Positions 8,987 through 17,181 of a DNA stretch of 64,000 nt are shown in pieces. The stretch spans positions 70,614 through 134,613 of the forward strand of contig CBIHOF010000016.1 of assembly GCA_966211955.1 (NCBI GenBank), given 5' to 3'. The notes under the pieces are model-generated. The model searched no databases. It worked only from the letters and a program-made list of their open reading frames with translations, and had not been told where the DNA came from. The DNA comes from Albitalea sp966211955 (GTDB lineage: Bacteria; Pseudomonadota; Gammaproteobacteria; Burkholderiales; Burkholderiaceae_C). A program made the position numbers and the translations under genes. Position 1 is the stretch's first letter; every line of letters starts with the position of its first letter.

Positions 8987-9994
8987 ATGACCTCGCAAGA
9001 CGACCTGCCGGGCGCCGGCCCCGAGCCCGCGGCGCCCATCGCTTCATCGGCGCCCGCTGCCGCCGCGGCCTTTTCGGGCCGGATCGAAACCACGATCGAG
9101 CAGTTCGCGCGCGACTACATGCGCGACCGGCGCAGCGAAAGGCGCTGGCGCCTGGCCTTCCGCATCTTGTGGATGCTCATCATCGTGATGTTCCTGTGGT
9201 CGGTCGTGGTCGCACGCAAGGCGGCCAATGTGCCGAGCGGCCCGCACACCGCACTCGTGGAAGTGCGCGGCGAGATCGCGTCCGACACCGAAGCCAGCGC
9301 GGAGCGCCTGGTCAGTGCGCTCAAGACGGCCTTCGAGGACGACGGCGCGCAGGCGGTGGTGCTGCGCATCAACTCGCCTGGCGGCAGCCCGGTGCAGGCG
9401 GGCATCGTCAACGACGAGATCCGCCGGCTGAAGGCGCTGCACAAGAAGAAGGTGTATGCGGTGGTCGAAGAGATGTGCGCCTCGGGCGCCTACTACATCG
9501 CCGTCGCGGCCGACGAGATCTACACCGACAAGGCGAGCATCGTGGGCTCCATCGGCGTGCTGATGGATGGCTTCGGCTTCACCGGCGCGATGCAAAAACT
9601 GGGCGTCGAGCGGCGCCTGTACACCGCGGGCGAGAACAAGGGCATGAACGACCCCTTCTCGCCCGAGAGCGACAAGCAGCGCGCCTACACCCAGGCCATG
9701 CTCGACCAGATCCACCAGCAGTTCATCCGCGTGGTGAAGGAAGGCCGCGGCAAGCGCCTGAAGGAGACGCCCGAGACCTTCTCCGGCCTCTACTGGAACG
9801 GCGAGCAAGCAGTGAAGCTCGGCCTAGCCGACAAGTTCGGCAACCTCGACTACGTGGCCCGAGAGGTGGTTCACGCCGAGGACATCATCGACTACACGCC
9901 GAAGGAAAACATCGCCGAGCGCCTGGCCAAGCGCTTCGGTGCGTCGGTGGGTGCGGGCGCGGTGCGGGCGCTGCAGGGCGGCGCCATCCACTGA
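8987..9994 (+). CDS. S49-family signal peptide peptidase (SppA/SohB-like)
   Basis: A membrane-anchored serine protease that digests leftover signal peptides. The 335-residue protein has an N-terminal cytosolic Pro/Ala-rich stretch, one transmembrane helix at about residues 63-82 (ILWMLIIVMFLWSVVVA) and a single S49 domain. The predicted nucleophile Ser is in CASGAYYIA near residue 165, and the general-base Lys is in DKASIVGS near 181; INSPGGSP forms the oxyanion region. It is half the length of E. coli SppA and so of the short type. It sits 84 bases after the Rieske gene. Confidence 0.92.
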   Translation: MTSQDDLPGAGPEPAAPIASSAPAAAAAFSGRIETTIEQFARDYMRDRRSERRWRLAFRILWMLIIVMFLWSVVVARKAANVPSGPHTALVEVRGEIASDTEASAERLVSALKTAFEDDGAQAVVLRINSPGGSPVQAGIVNDEIRRLKALHKKKVYAVVEEMCASGAYYIAVAADEIYTDKASIVGSIGVLMDGFGFTGAMQKLGVERRLYTAGENKGMNDPFSPESDKQRAYTQAMLDQIHQQFIRVVKEGRGKRLKETPETFSGLYWNGEQAVKLGLADKFGNLDYVAREVVHAEDIIDYTPKENIAERLAKRFGASVGAGAVRALQGGAIH

Positions 9995-10025
9995 CGGGCC
10001 GCAGAAGAACGAGGGCCGCGTCCAC

Positions 10026-10994
10026 ATGCTGATCAACTGCGTCGCCTACCAGGACGGTCGCAAGCTCGCCGACCTCACCGTCGAGCAGATCAGCGACTAC
10101 GTCGAGCGGCCTGATTGCTTCGTATGGGTCGCCCTGCGCGACGCCACGGATGCCGAGCTCGCGGTCATGCAGAAGGAATTCCATCTGCATGATCTCGCCA
10201 TCGAAGACGCGCGGCATGGCCACCAGCGGCCCAAGGTGGAGGAGTACGGCGACACGCTGTTCATCGTGATGCACACGGTGGAGTTCAGCGCCACCGATTC
10301 GCTTCGCGTGGGCGAGGTCAACATCTTCGTCGGCGCCAACTTCGTGCTGTCGGTGCGCAACCACAGCACGCAGAACCTGCTGGGCGTGCGCGAGCGGGCC
10401 GAGCATGAACCGCACCTCCTCAAGCACGGCGCGGGCTTCGTGTTCTACGCGCTGATGGATGCGGTGGTGGACCGCTACTTCCCGATCATCGACGCCCTCG
10501 AGAGCGAGCTCGAAGGCATCGAGGAACAGATCTTCGTGCGCGGGTCGGCGCGCAGCAACATCGAGCACCTGTACGACCTCAAGCGCCGCATCATGGTCGT
10601 GCGCCACGCGGTCACGCCACTCATGGAATCGGTGAGCAAGCTCTTCAGCGGCCGAGTGCCCATGGTGTGCGAGGGCAATCGCGAATACTTCCGCGACGTG
10701 TACGACCACCTCGTGCGCATCAACAACTCGCTCGAGGCCTTGCGCGACACCATCGGCACGGCCATCCAGGTGAACCTGTCGATGGTCACGATCGAGGAAT
10801 CGGAAACCACCAAGCAGCTCGCCGCCTGGGCTGGCATTTTCGCGGTCGCCACGGCCTTTGCGGGCATCTGGGGCATGAACTTCGAGCACATGCCGGAGCT
10901 GAAGTGGACCTACGGCTACCCGATGGCACTGGCGGTGATCACACTCACCTGCTATTTGCTGTACCGGCGTTTCAAGCGAGTAGGGTGGTTGTGA
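10026..10994 (+). CDS. corA: Magnesium/cobalt transporter CorA
   Basis: CorA is a homopentameric inner-membrane channel for Mg2+ and Co2+. The 322-residue product has the long acidic, helical cytosolic domain followed by two C-terminal transmembrane helices. The signature GMN selectivity motif (WGMNFEHMPEL) ends the first helix near residue 284. The frame is open further upstream, but ATG 10026 (MLINCVAYQDGRKL) gives the expected N-terminus and lies 31 bases past the peptidase stop. The gene converges on ureG, with a dispersed repeat between them. Confidence 0.95.
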   Translation: MLINCVAYQDGRKLADLTVEQISDYVERPDCFVWVALRDATDAELAVMQKEFHLHDLAIEDARHGHQRPKVEEYGDTLFIVMHTVEFSATDSLRVGEVNIFVGANFVLSVRNHSTQNLLGVRERAEHEPHLLKHGAGFVFYALMDAVVDRYFPIIDALESELEGIEEQIFVRGSARSNIEHLYDLKRRIMVVRHAVTPLMESVSKLFSGRVPMVCEGNREYFRDVYDHLVRINNSLEALRDTIGTAIQVNLSMVTIEESETTKQLAAWAGIFAVATAFAGIWGMNFEHMPELKWTYGYPMALAVITLTCYLLYRRFKRVGWL

Positions 10995-11004
10995 TTGGGC
11001 CCTC

Positions 11005-11073
11005 CCAGTCGCTGACGCTCCTGCCCCCGAGAGGCGCCGCCTGGCGGACCGGCGGAGCCGGATCCGCGGGCGT
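11005..11073 (-). repeat. Dispersed GC-rich repeat, intergenic copy
   Basis: Between corA and ureG. Read on the minus strand this 69-bp segment matches 41214-41281 at about 61 of 69 positions with one gap. It begins ACGCCCGCGGATCCGGCTCC and ends CAGGAGCGTCAGCGACTGG. It contains internal inverted repeats (for example GGATCCGGCTCCGCCGGTCC) and no gene. The second copy lies inside a coding sequence, so the element seems to be mobile or copied across the genome. Confidence 0.8.
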
Positions 11074-11098
11074 GGCTTGAAGGGGGCGCTTCGCGCCG

Positions 11099-11743
11099 TC
11101 AGGTGGTGAGCATGCCTTTGCGCTCGATGAAGGCGACCACCTCCGCCAGGCCGTCGCGCGTTTTCAGGTTGGTCATCACAAAGGGCTTGGCGCCTCGCAT
11201 GCGCTTGGTGTCCGCTTCCATCACGCCGAGATCGGCGCCGACGTAGGGCGCCAGGTCGGTCTTGTTGATGACGAACAGATCGCTCTTGGTGATGCCCGGC
11301 CCACCCTTGCGCGGGATCTTCTCGCCGGCGGCAACGTCGATCACGTAGAGCGTGAGGTCCGACAGCTCGGGGCTGAAGGTGGCGGCAAGGTTGTCACCGC
11401 CGGACTCGATGAAGACGATGTCGGCGTTCGGGAACTTGCCGAGCATTCGGTCCACCGCCTCGAGGTTGATGGACGCGTCCTCGCGTATCGCCGTGTGCGG
11501 GCAGCCGCCCGTTTCCACACCCATGATGCGATCGGCATCGAGCGCGCCGGCGACGGTGAGCAGCCGCTGGTCTTCCTTGGTGTAGATGTCGTTGGTGACC
11601 ACCACCAGGTCGTAGTGCTCGCGCATGGTCTTGCACAGCATCTCGACCAGGGTGGTCTTGCCCGAACCGACCGGCCCGCCCACGCCCACGCGCAATGGGG
11701 GCAGTTTCTTGGTTCGGCCGGGGATGGTGTGGAGCGTGCTCAT
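11099..11743 (-). CDS. ureG: Urease accessory GTPase UreG
   Basis: UreG is the SIMIBI-class GTPase that, with UreE, UreF and UreD/H, delivers nickel to the urease active site. The 214-residue protein carries the P-loop VGGPVGSGKTTL near residues 21-32, ETGGCPHTAIREDAS with the nickel-binding CPH, and the base-recognition NKTDLAPYVG. The start MSTLHTIPGRTKK at 11743 lies 25 bases after ureF. The frame stays open upstream, but only as antisense-like sequence inside ureF. Confidence 0.97.
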   Translation of the reverse strand: MSTLHTIPGRTKKLPPLRVGVGGPVGSGKTTLVEMLCKTMREHYDLVVVTNDIYTKEDQRLLTVAGALDADRIMGVETGGCPHTAIREDASINLEAVDRMLGKFPNADIVFIESGGDNLAATFSPELSDLTLYVIDVAAGEKIPRKGGPGITKSDLFVINKTDLAPYVGADLGVMEADTKRMRGAKPFVMTNLKTRDGLAEVVAFIERKGMLTT

Positions 11744-11768
11744 GGTCGGGCCCTTGTGTTTCGTGGCG

Positions 11769-12479
11769 TCAGGAACGGAAGAGGCGGGAGTACTGGGTCT
11801 CATGCTGCGCCGACAGGATGGCGAGCATGGGTGTGAAGGCCTGGCGCTGGCCTTCGGCGAGTGACATCGCGCGGTCGACGGCCGCGGGAATGGCGTCGGC
11901 GAGGCGCGCGAGGATGCGCTGGCCTGCGTTCTGGCCGAGCGGCACCCCCTTGAGCGCGGCCTGCACCATGTTCTCGGCCCAGCCGAAGGCGAAGGCCAGG
12001 AGTGCGTCGTGCGGGTCGGCGCCGGTCTGGGCGGCTGCGAGGGCGAAGGCCACGGGCCAGGTGGGTGCGGGCTGCAGCGCGGCCAATGGCGCGAGGCGCG
12101 ACTCGTTGGCATCGCGATTGCGCAGCCATTCGACGAGCGAGCGACCCATCTGCTGCGTCTGCTGTCGCAGTTCGCTCGATTCACGGGTGTGGGTGACCCA
12201 GTCGTTGAGTGCGCCTACGGCGGCCAGGTCGTTGCGCTGCCACGCGCCGATGGCCTGGTGGACGACGGGCAGGTCGCTGCGGGCGAGGCTCATTGCAAGC
12301 TGGTCGACCAGCCAGGCGGCGGCCTCGGCTTCATTGGTGACCCGCCCGGAATCGACCGCCGCTTCCAGCACCTCGGAGTAGCTGAAGCCGCCCACCGGCA
12401 AGGCAGGGGAGGCGAGCCACATGAGTTGCAGCATGGCGGCGGCGGATTTGGCCGGGGTGAACTCGGGTCGTGAAGGCAT
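11769..12479 (-). CDS. ureF: Urease accessory protein UreF
   Basis: UreF forms the (UreD/H-UreF)2 platform that recruits UreG to apo-urease. The 236-residue all-helical protein has the family block LASPALPVGGFSYSEVLE at residues 22-39 and the C-terminal region rich in helices that contacts UreG. It lies between ureE and ureG on the same strand. About 100 bases with a small inverted repeat separate it from ureE, a looser spacing than in most ure operons. Confidence 0.95.
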   Translation of the reverse strand: MPSRPEFTPAKSAAAMLQLMWLASPALPVGGFSYSEVLEAAVDSGRVTNEAEAAAWLVDQLAMSLARSDLPVVHQAIGAWQRNDLAAVGALNDWVTHTRESSELRQQTQQMGRSLVEWLRNRDANESRLAPLAALQPAPTWPVAFALAAAQTGADPHDALLAFAFGWAENMVQAALKGVPLGQNAGQRILARLADAIPAAVDRAMSLAEGQRQAFTPMLAILSAQHETQYSRLFRS

Positions 12480-12496
12480 GTGCGCTCACAAGCCTG

Positions 12497-12524
12497 TCGT
12501 CCCGGCGCACGCCGGGATCCATCG
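12497..12524. repeat. REP-like inverted repeat between ureE and ureF
   Basis: GTCCCGGCGCACGCCGGGAT contains the stem CCCGGC/GCCGGG (12501-12506 with 12511-12516) around GCAC. It is the GC-rich form of a common proteobacterial extragenic palindrome, the type that translates as DPGVRRDD. It could form a hairpin in the ureEFG transcript. Confidence 0.55.
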
Positions 12525-12578
12525 TGGCGTCATGTGGCCTGCCGATGGACCGCGAGGTGCGCCGGGATGGTGGGCTTT

Positions 12579-13226
12579 TCAGTGGTCGTGGTTGCAGTGG
12601 GGGCCGTGCTTGTGGCCGTGATCATCGTGATCGTGTGAGTGACCATGCCCATGTCCTTGCGCGGCGGCGATCGGAATCACACTGGGCTTCGTGGCCGCAC
12701 CGTGACCATGACCGTGTCCGGCATGACCGTGTTCGTGTCCATGCTCGCCATGGCCATGCCCACGATGCCCGCCCGCCGCATACGCCCCGCCTTCCGGCTC
12801 GAAGGGAGCCAGTTCCTCGGTCACCGTCAGATGCATGTTCCGCAGCATCTCGCCCAGCACATGATCCGGCTCGATGTGCAGCCGGTCGGGTTGCAGCTCG
12901 ATCTGCACATGCCGGTTGCCCAGGTGGTAGGCCGCACGCACCAGGTCGAAGGGCGAGCCATGCTCGGCGCAGGGCCGGATCACCATCACCGGCTGCGGCG
13001 TGGAGATCACTTTGATGAGCGAGCCATCTTCGGCCACCAGCACGTCGCCGCCTCGCACCATGGTGCCGCGCGGCAGGAAGACGCCCAGCGTGCGGCCTTG
13101 CGAATCCTCGGTGTCGAAGCGGCTCTTCTGGCGGGTGTCCCAGTCGAGCACCACGGCGGCGGCGCGCTTGAGCAGGACGGGGGCAAGGCCTTGGCCCTGG
13201 GGGATGAGCTTGTTGACGGTCAGCAT
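12579..13226 (-). CDS. ureE: Urease nickel metallochaperone UreE
   Basis: UreE is the cytosolic nickel donor for urease. The 215-residue protein has the peptide-binding N-terminal domain (MLTVNKLIPQGQGL...), the central metal-binding domain with PCAEHGSPFDLVRAAYHLGN, and a long His-rich tail. The tail, about residues 150-215, consists of HGHGEHGHEHGH-type runs and ends HCNHDH, consistent with nickel storage. I chose the start at 13226 rather than 13250 because it gives the canonical N-terminus. It is the first of ureE-F-G here, 23 kb away from ureC. Confidence 0.95.
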   Translation of the reverse strand: MLTVNKLIPQGQGLAPVLLKRAAAVVLDWDTRQKSRFDTEDSQGRTLGVFLPRGTMVRGGDVLVAEDGSLIKVISTPQPVMVIRPCAEHGSPFDLVRAAYHLGNRHVQIELQPDRLHIEPDHVLGEMLRNMHLTVTEELAPFEPEGGAYAAGGHRGHGHGEHGHEHGHAGHGHGHGAATKPSVIPIAAAQGHGHGHSHDHDDHGHKHGPHCNHDH

Positions 13227-13278
13227 GGGGTGAAGCGGGGGCTGCGGCAAAACCGCAGTCTCTCATGCCGCCTTCTGT

Positions 13279-14163
13279 TCAGCGCACCCAGCTCGGGAAG
13301 TAGCCGAGCGCGTCCTGCGACACGCTGTCGTGCGCCGGCACGACCACCAGGTCGGGCAGGCGCTTTTGCACCTCGCGGATCTTGCGGATGGCCTCCGCTG
13401 TCTTGTCGGCATCGTGATCGACCAGCTGGCGGGCGGCCCAGATCTTCGGCGCACCGTCCTTCAAGGCGTTCGACGACCACACCACGTCGCCGACGAGAAA
13501 GACGCGCTTGCCCGAACCCAACTTGAGGAAGAGGCCGGTCGAGCCTGGCGTGTGGCCGAACATCGGCACGAAGACGACGGTGCCGTCGCCGAATTGGTCG
13601 TGGCTCGCCTCGAAGCCTTCGTAGGCCGGGTGGTCGAAAGCAAGCAGGTGCCAGTCGATGGCCGGCGAGCCCACCTGCGAAGGCCATGCGCTGCCCGCGC
13701 CACGCTGGCCCTGGCGCGCCGCGTCCACCATGGGCATCTCCTCCCTGGGCACCCACACCTGCGCGCCAGGGAAATCATCGAGCCCGCTCGCATGGTCCCA
13801 ATGCGTGTGGCTGAGCACGATCTGCGTGACGGGGCCGATGCCGGCCGCCGCGAGCTGTGGCTGGGCAGGCGTGACGGGCTCGTCGTATCGGAAGAAGGGC
13901 CGCTGCCACCAGCGCATGTCCTGGTCGTACTGCGCCTTCACGTGGCTGCCAAGGCCGGCGTCGAAGAGCATGAGTGTGTCGCCGTGCTGGATCAGGAAGG
14001 CGCTGAAGTTGTTGCGCAGATCGCGCGATGAATCGCCGCCGACGAAGAGCTTGTTCTCGGTGACCTTCAGCGTCGCGGTCTTGATGATGGCCAGGCGGAC
14101 GTCGGCAGCGTGCGCGCCGAGGGCGGCGAGGGCGAGGACGACAGACAAGAGGAGTCGGAGCAT
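13279..14163 (-). CDS. Exported metallo-beta-lactamase-fold hydrolase
   Basis: A 294-residue MBL-superfamily protein with a clear signal peptide (MLRLLLSVVLALAALGAHA), so probably periplasmic. The zinc motif HTHWDHASG lies near residues 117-125, with further metal ligands in GHTPGS and GDVVW. It resembles the quorum-quenching lactonase/AttM-like group more than true beta-lactamases, but the substrate cannot be assigned. It diverges from a MerR regulator, and a MerR-type promoter faces this gene, so induction by the regulator's effector is likely. Confidence 0.85.
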   Translation of the reverse strand: MLRLLLSVVLALAALGAHAADVRLAIIKTATLKVTENKLFVGGDSSRDLRNNFSAFLIQHGDTLMLFDAGLGSHVKAQYDQDMRWWQRPFFRYDEPVTPAQPQLAAAGIGPVTQIVLSHTHWDHASGLDDFPGAQVWVPREEMPMVDAARQGQRGAGSAWPSQVGSPAIDWHLLAFDHPAYEGFEASHDQFGDGTVVFVPMFGHTPGSTGLFLKLGSGKRVFLVGDVVWSSNALKDGAPKIWAARQLVDHDADKTAEAIRKIREVQKRLPDLVVVPAHDSVSQDALGYFPSWVR

Positions 14164-14197
14164 GGTGATTGCTTGGCTGGAGTGATGGATGAATCCA

Positions 14198-14228
14198 GCG
14201 TAAAGCCTGGACTAGACTCCAAGGTCAA
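14198..14228 (-). promoter_or_regulatory. MerR-type promoter/operator for the MBL-fold gene
   Basis: On the minus strand TTGACC (14223-14228) and a -10 near TTTACG (14199-14204) are separated by 18-19 bases, longer than the normal 17. The spacer holds the dyad CCTTGGA...TCCAGG. This overlong spacer with a central palindrome is the signature of promoters activated by DNA distortion by MerR-family proteins. The adjacent divergent gene is a MerR regulator. Confidence 0.7.
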
Positions 14229-14267
14229 GCGTCTTGTTGCGCGTGCATCGACAGCGGAGCGGAGCGA

Positions 14268-14702
14268 ATGAACATCGGGCAGATGGCCGAGGCCACGGGC
14301 GTGTCCACCGACACGCTGCGCTTCTATGAAAAGCAGGGCTTGCTCGACGCGCCGGCCCGCGGCGAGAACGGCTACCGCAGCTACCGCGAGGCCGACGTGG
14401 GCCGCGTGCGCTTCGTGCGCGGTGCGCAGGCCCTGGGCTTCACGCTCGCGCAGATCCGATGGATTCTTCCGCGGCTCGCCGCGGGCCAGGTCGACCGGGC
14501 CGAGATCGAATCGCACCTGCTCGCCAAGGAGGCAGAGATCGATGCGCACATCAAGCAGCTGCGTGCCCTGAAGAAGGAGCTGCGCGAGACCTTCAGCATG
14601 CTTGACTGCGTGCCGTCGAGCGCAGTGTCAGTGGCGCAGGCGACGTCCAAGTCCGCGCCGCGGCCGCGCGCCCGCAAGGCTCAGGCCGCAGCCGGCAGGT
14701 AG
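14268..14702 (+). CDS. MerR-family transcriptional regulator
   Basis: A 144-residue regulator with the winged helix at the N-terminus (MNIGQMAEATGVSTDTLRFY, then EKQGLL and YRSYREADV), followed by the long dimerisation helix at about residues 80-110. The effector region is short and holds one Cys (MLDCVPSS), unlike CueR/ZntR, which use two or more, so a metal effector is not assured. The tail is Ala/Arg/Lys-rich. It probably controls the divergent MBL-fold gene through the promoter at 14198-14228, and perhaps itself. Confidence 0.88.
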   Translation: MNIGQMAEATGVSTDTLRFYEKQGLLDAPARGENGYRSYREADVGRVRFVRGAQALGFTLAQIRWILPRLAAGQVDRAEIESHLLAKEAEIDAHIKQLRALKKELRETFSMLDCVPSSAVSVAQATSKSAPRPRARKAQAAAGR

Positions 14703-15865
14703 CGCACCGCAAGCACGCCGTCGATCGCCGACAGCTCGCCGAGCACCGCCGCGGCTACGGGGCTGTCCACGTCCACGAGCGTGTAGGCCACGTCGCCGCG
14801 CGACTTGTTGACCATGTTGTGGATGTTCAGGCCCGCGCGCGCCATGGCGGTGGAGATCTGCCCCAGCATGTTCGGCACGTTCGCGTTGGCGATCGCGATG
14901 CGGTAGGCCGATTCGCGCGCCATGCCCACGGCCGGAAAGTTGACAGCGTTGGCGACGTTGCCGTGCTCGAGATAGTCGCGCAGCTGCTCGGCCACCATCG
15001 CCGCGCAGTTGTCCTCCGCCTCGCGCGTCGATGCGCCGAGATGCGGCAGGGCAATCACGCGCTCGTGCCGGTTGATGGCAGCGTTGGGAAAGTCGCACAC
15101 ATACCAGCCGAGGTGCTGGCGGTCGAGCGCGGCGAGCACCGCCTTGTCGTTGACCACGCCTTCGCGCGAGAAGTTGAGCAGCACGGCACCTGCGCGCATG
15201 CTGCCGACGTTGTCTGCATTGACCAGGTCGCGCGTGGCGTCCACCAGCGGCACGTGCAGCGTCACGAAGTTGGCGCTGCGCAGCACCTCGCTCACGCTCG
15301 CCGCGCGCTTGACCTGCGAGGGCAGGCTCCAGGCCGCATCAACCGTGATCTCCGGGTCGTAGCCCAGCACCTGCATGCCCAGCTTGATGGCAGCGTCCGC
15401 CACCAGGCAGCCGACCTTGCCCAGGCCGACGATGCCCAGCGTCTGGCCCGCGAGCTCCATGCCGGCGAAGGACTTCTTGCCGTCTTCCACCGCGCGGTCC
15501 ATGTCGGCCATGCCTGGGTCGAGCTGCTGGACGAAGCGCAGCGCTTGCGGCAGCTTGCGTGCCGCCAGCAGCATGCCCGTGAGCACCAGCTCCTTCACCG
15601 CGTTGGCGTTGGCGCCCGGCGCGTTGAACACCGGCACGCCCCGCTGGCTCATTGCCTTGACGGGGATGTTGTTGGTGCCAGCGCCCGCACGGGCGATGGC
15701 CTTCACGCTCGCCGGGATGTCCAGCGCATGCATGTCGGCCGAGCGCACGAGGACGGCGTCGGGCTCCGGCAGATCCTTGCCCACGGCGTATCGCTCACCG
15801 GGCAGGCGTTGGAGCCCGCTCTCCGAGATTGCGTTGAGCACAAGCACCTTGAACTGCCGTTCCAT
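14681..15865 (-). CDS. serA: D-3-phosphoglycerate dehydrogenase
   Basis: This enzyme catalyses the first step of serine synthesis, the NAD-dependent oxidation of 3-phosphoglycerate. The 394-residue protein has the split catalytic domain with ARAGAGTNNIPV, the NAD-binding motif GIVGLGKVGCLVAD near residues 146-159, and the catalytic His in LPHLGASTREAE. A C-terminal ACT domain (YRIAIANANVPNMLGQIS) at about 320-394 probably binds serine. ATG 15865 gives MERQFKVLVLNAISESG. It lies 80 bases after serC on the same strand, making a dedicated serine pair. Its 3' end overlaps the convergent merR gene by 22 bases. Confidence 0.94.
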   Translation of the reverse strand: MERQFKVLVLNAISESGLQRLPGERYAVGKDLPEPDAVLVRSADMHALDIPASVKAIARAGAGTNNIPVKAMSQRGVPVFNAPGANANAVKELVLTGMLLAARKLPQALRFVQQLDPGMADMDRAVEDGKKSFAGMELAGQTLGIVGLGKVGCLVADAAIKLGMQVLGYDPEITVDAAWSLPSQVKRAASVSEVLRSANFVTLHVPLVDATRDLVNADNVGSMRAGAVLLNFSREGVVNDKAVLAALDRQHLGWYVCDFPNAAINRHERVIALPHLGASTREAEDNCAAMVAEQLRDYLEHGNVANAVNFPAVGMARESAYRIAIANANVPNMLGQISTAMARAGLNIHNMVNKSRGDVAYTLVDVDSPVAAAVLGELSAIDGVLAVRYLPAAA

Positions 15866-15945
15866 GCTGATCCTCTCTCGAAGAGCCGGTGCAACGCCGG
15901 CTTGTTGCTCAAACTGAAGCCAAGTCAGGTGGGTGCTGCCGCTCC

Positions 15946-17028
15946 CTAGCCGTGGCTTTTCTCGAAATCCTTCATGTATGCCACGAGCGTCTTCACGCCT
16001 TCCAGCGGCATCGCGTTGTAGATGGACGCACGCATGCCCCCGGTCACGCGGTGGCCCTTGAGCTGGATCATCCCGCGCTCCTTCGCGCCCTTGAGGAAGG
16101 CCTCGTCCAGAGACTCGTCCTTCAGCTTGAAGGGCACGTTCATCAGCGAGCGGTCGGGCTTGGCGATCGGGCAGCGGTAGAAGTCGGTGGTGTCGAGATA
16201 GTCGTAGACAAGCGCCGCCTTGGCGCTGTTGAGCTTGTCCATCGCCTGCACGCCACCTTGCTTCTTCAGCCACTTGAACACCAGCCCGGCGATGTAGATC
16301 GCATAGGTGGGCGGCGTGTTGAGCATGGAGTCGTTGTCGGCCTGCTGCTTCAGGTCGAAGGCCGAGGGCGTGATGGGCATGGCCTGGCCGAGCAGGTCGT
16401 CGCGCACGATGATGATCGTGAGGCCGGCCGGGCCGATGTTCTTTTGCGCGCCGCAGTAGATGAGCCCGTAGCGGCTCACGTCGACCGGCCGCGACAGGAT
16501 GTCCGAGGACATGTCGGCCACCAGCGGCACATTGCCGGTGTCGGGCGTGAAGTGGTACTGCATGCCGCCGATGGTCTCGTTCGAGCAGATGTGCACGTAC
16601 GCGGCGTTCGGGTCGAGCTTCCAGGTGTCGGGGCGCGGGATGGCGGTGAAGCCGTTGGGCTCGGCGGTGGCGGCGACGTTCACCTCGCCGTACTTCTTCG
16701 CCTCCTTGATGGACTTCTTGGACCACTCGCCGGTGTTGATGTAGTCGGCGCTCTTGTGGCCGCGGTACAGGTTCATCGGTACGAAGGCGTTCTGGCCGAT
16801 GGCGCCGCCTTGCAGGAAGACAACCTTGTAGTTCGCGGGGATGGCGAGCAGCTCGCGCAGGTCGGCCTCGGCTTCGGCATGGATGCCCATGTACTCCTTG
16901 CCGCGGTGGCTCATCTCCATCACCGACATGCCGGACCCGTGCCAGTCGAGCATTTCGTCGGCTGCCTGGCGCAGCACGGCTTCGGGCAGGGCGGCGGGGC
17001 CGGCGCTGAAGTTGAAAACGCGGGTCAT
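15946..17028 (-). CDS. serC: Phosphoserine aminotransferase SerC
   Basis: SerC is the PLP enzyme that makes 3-phosphoserine from 3-phosphohydroxypyruvate, and also works in pyridoxine synthesis. The 360-residue protein starts MTRVFNFSAGPAALPE, and the PLP Lys lies in YCGAQKNIGPAG near residue 197. Other family blocks are GGMRASIYNAMPLEGV and VADMSSDILSRP. The start at 17028 has GGAG eight bases upstream. serC-serA are adjacent here. In many Burkholderiales serC instead sits between gyrA and pheA, so this may be a second or relocated copy; that comparison is from memory. Confidence 0.96.
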   Translation of the reverse strand: MTRVFNFSAGPAALPEAVLRQAADEMLDWHGSGMSVMEMSHRGKEYMGIHAEAEADLRELLAIPANYKVVFLQGGAIGQNAFVPMNLYRGHKSADYINTGEWSKKSIKEAKKYGEVNVAATAEPNGFTAIPRPDTWKLDPNAAYVHICSNETIGGMQYHFTPDTGNVPLVADMSSDILSRPVDVSRYGLIYCGAQKNIGPAGLTIIIVRDDLLGQAMPITPSAFDLKQQADNDSMLNTPPTYAIYIAGLVFKWLKKQGGVQAMDKLNSAKAALVYDYLDTTDFYRCPIAKPDRSLMNVPFKLKDESLDEAFLKGAKERGMIQLKGHRVTGGMRASIYNAMPLEGVKTLVAYMKDFEKSHG

Positions 17029-17181
17029 CGGGGTCTCCGTGGCTGTGGCGAAACGTGAAGAAAGTCGGGCGAACGGCGTTTGCGCGATGCGCGAACCATG
17101 CAGCATACAGAAGTCGGTGCTGACCCGAGGCCGTTGCTCTGCATAATCGCGCGCATTCAATAAAACAGGCTGGGTCGGCAC

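Noticed and set aside
12331..12522. A short ORF translating as MDPGVRRDD
   Set aside because: This peptide is the typical by-product of a REP-like palindrome, not a gene.
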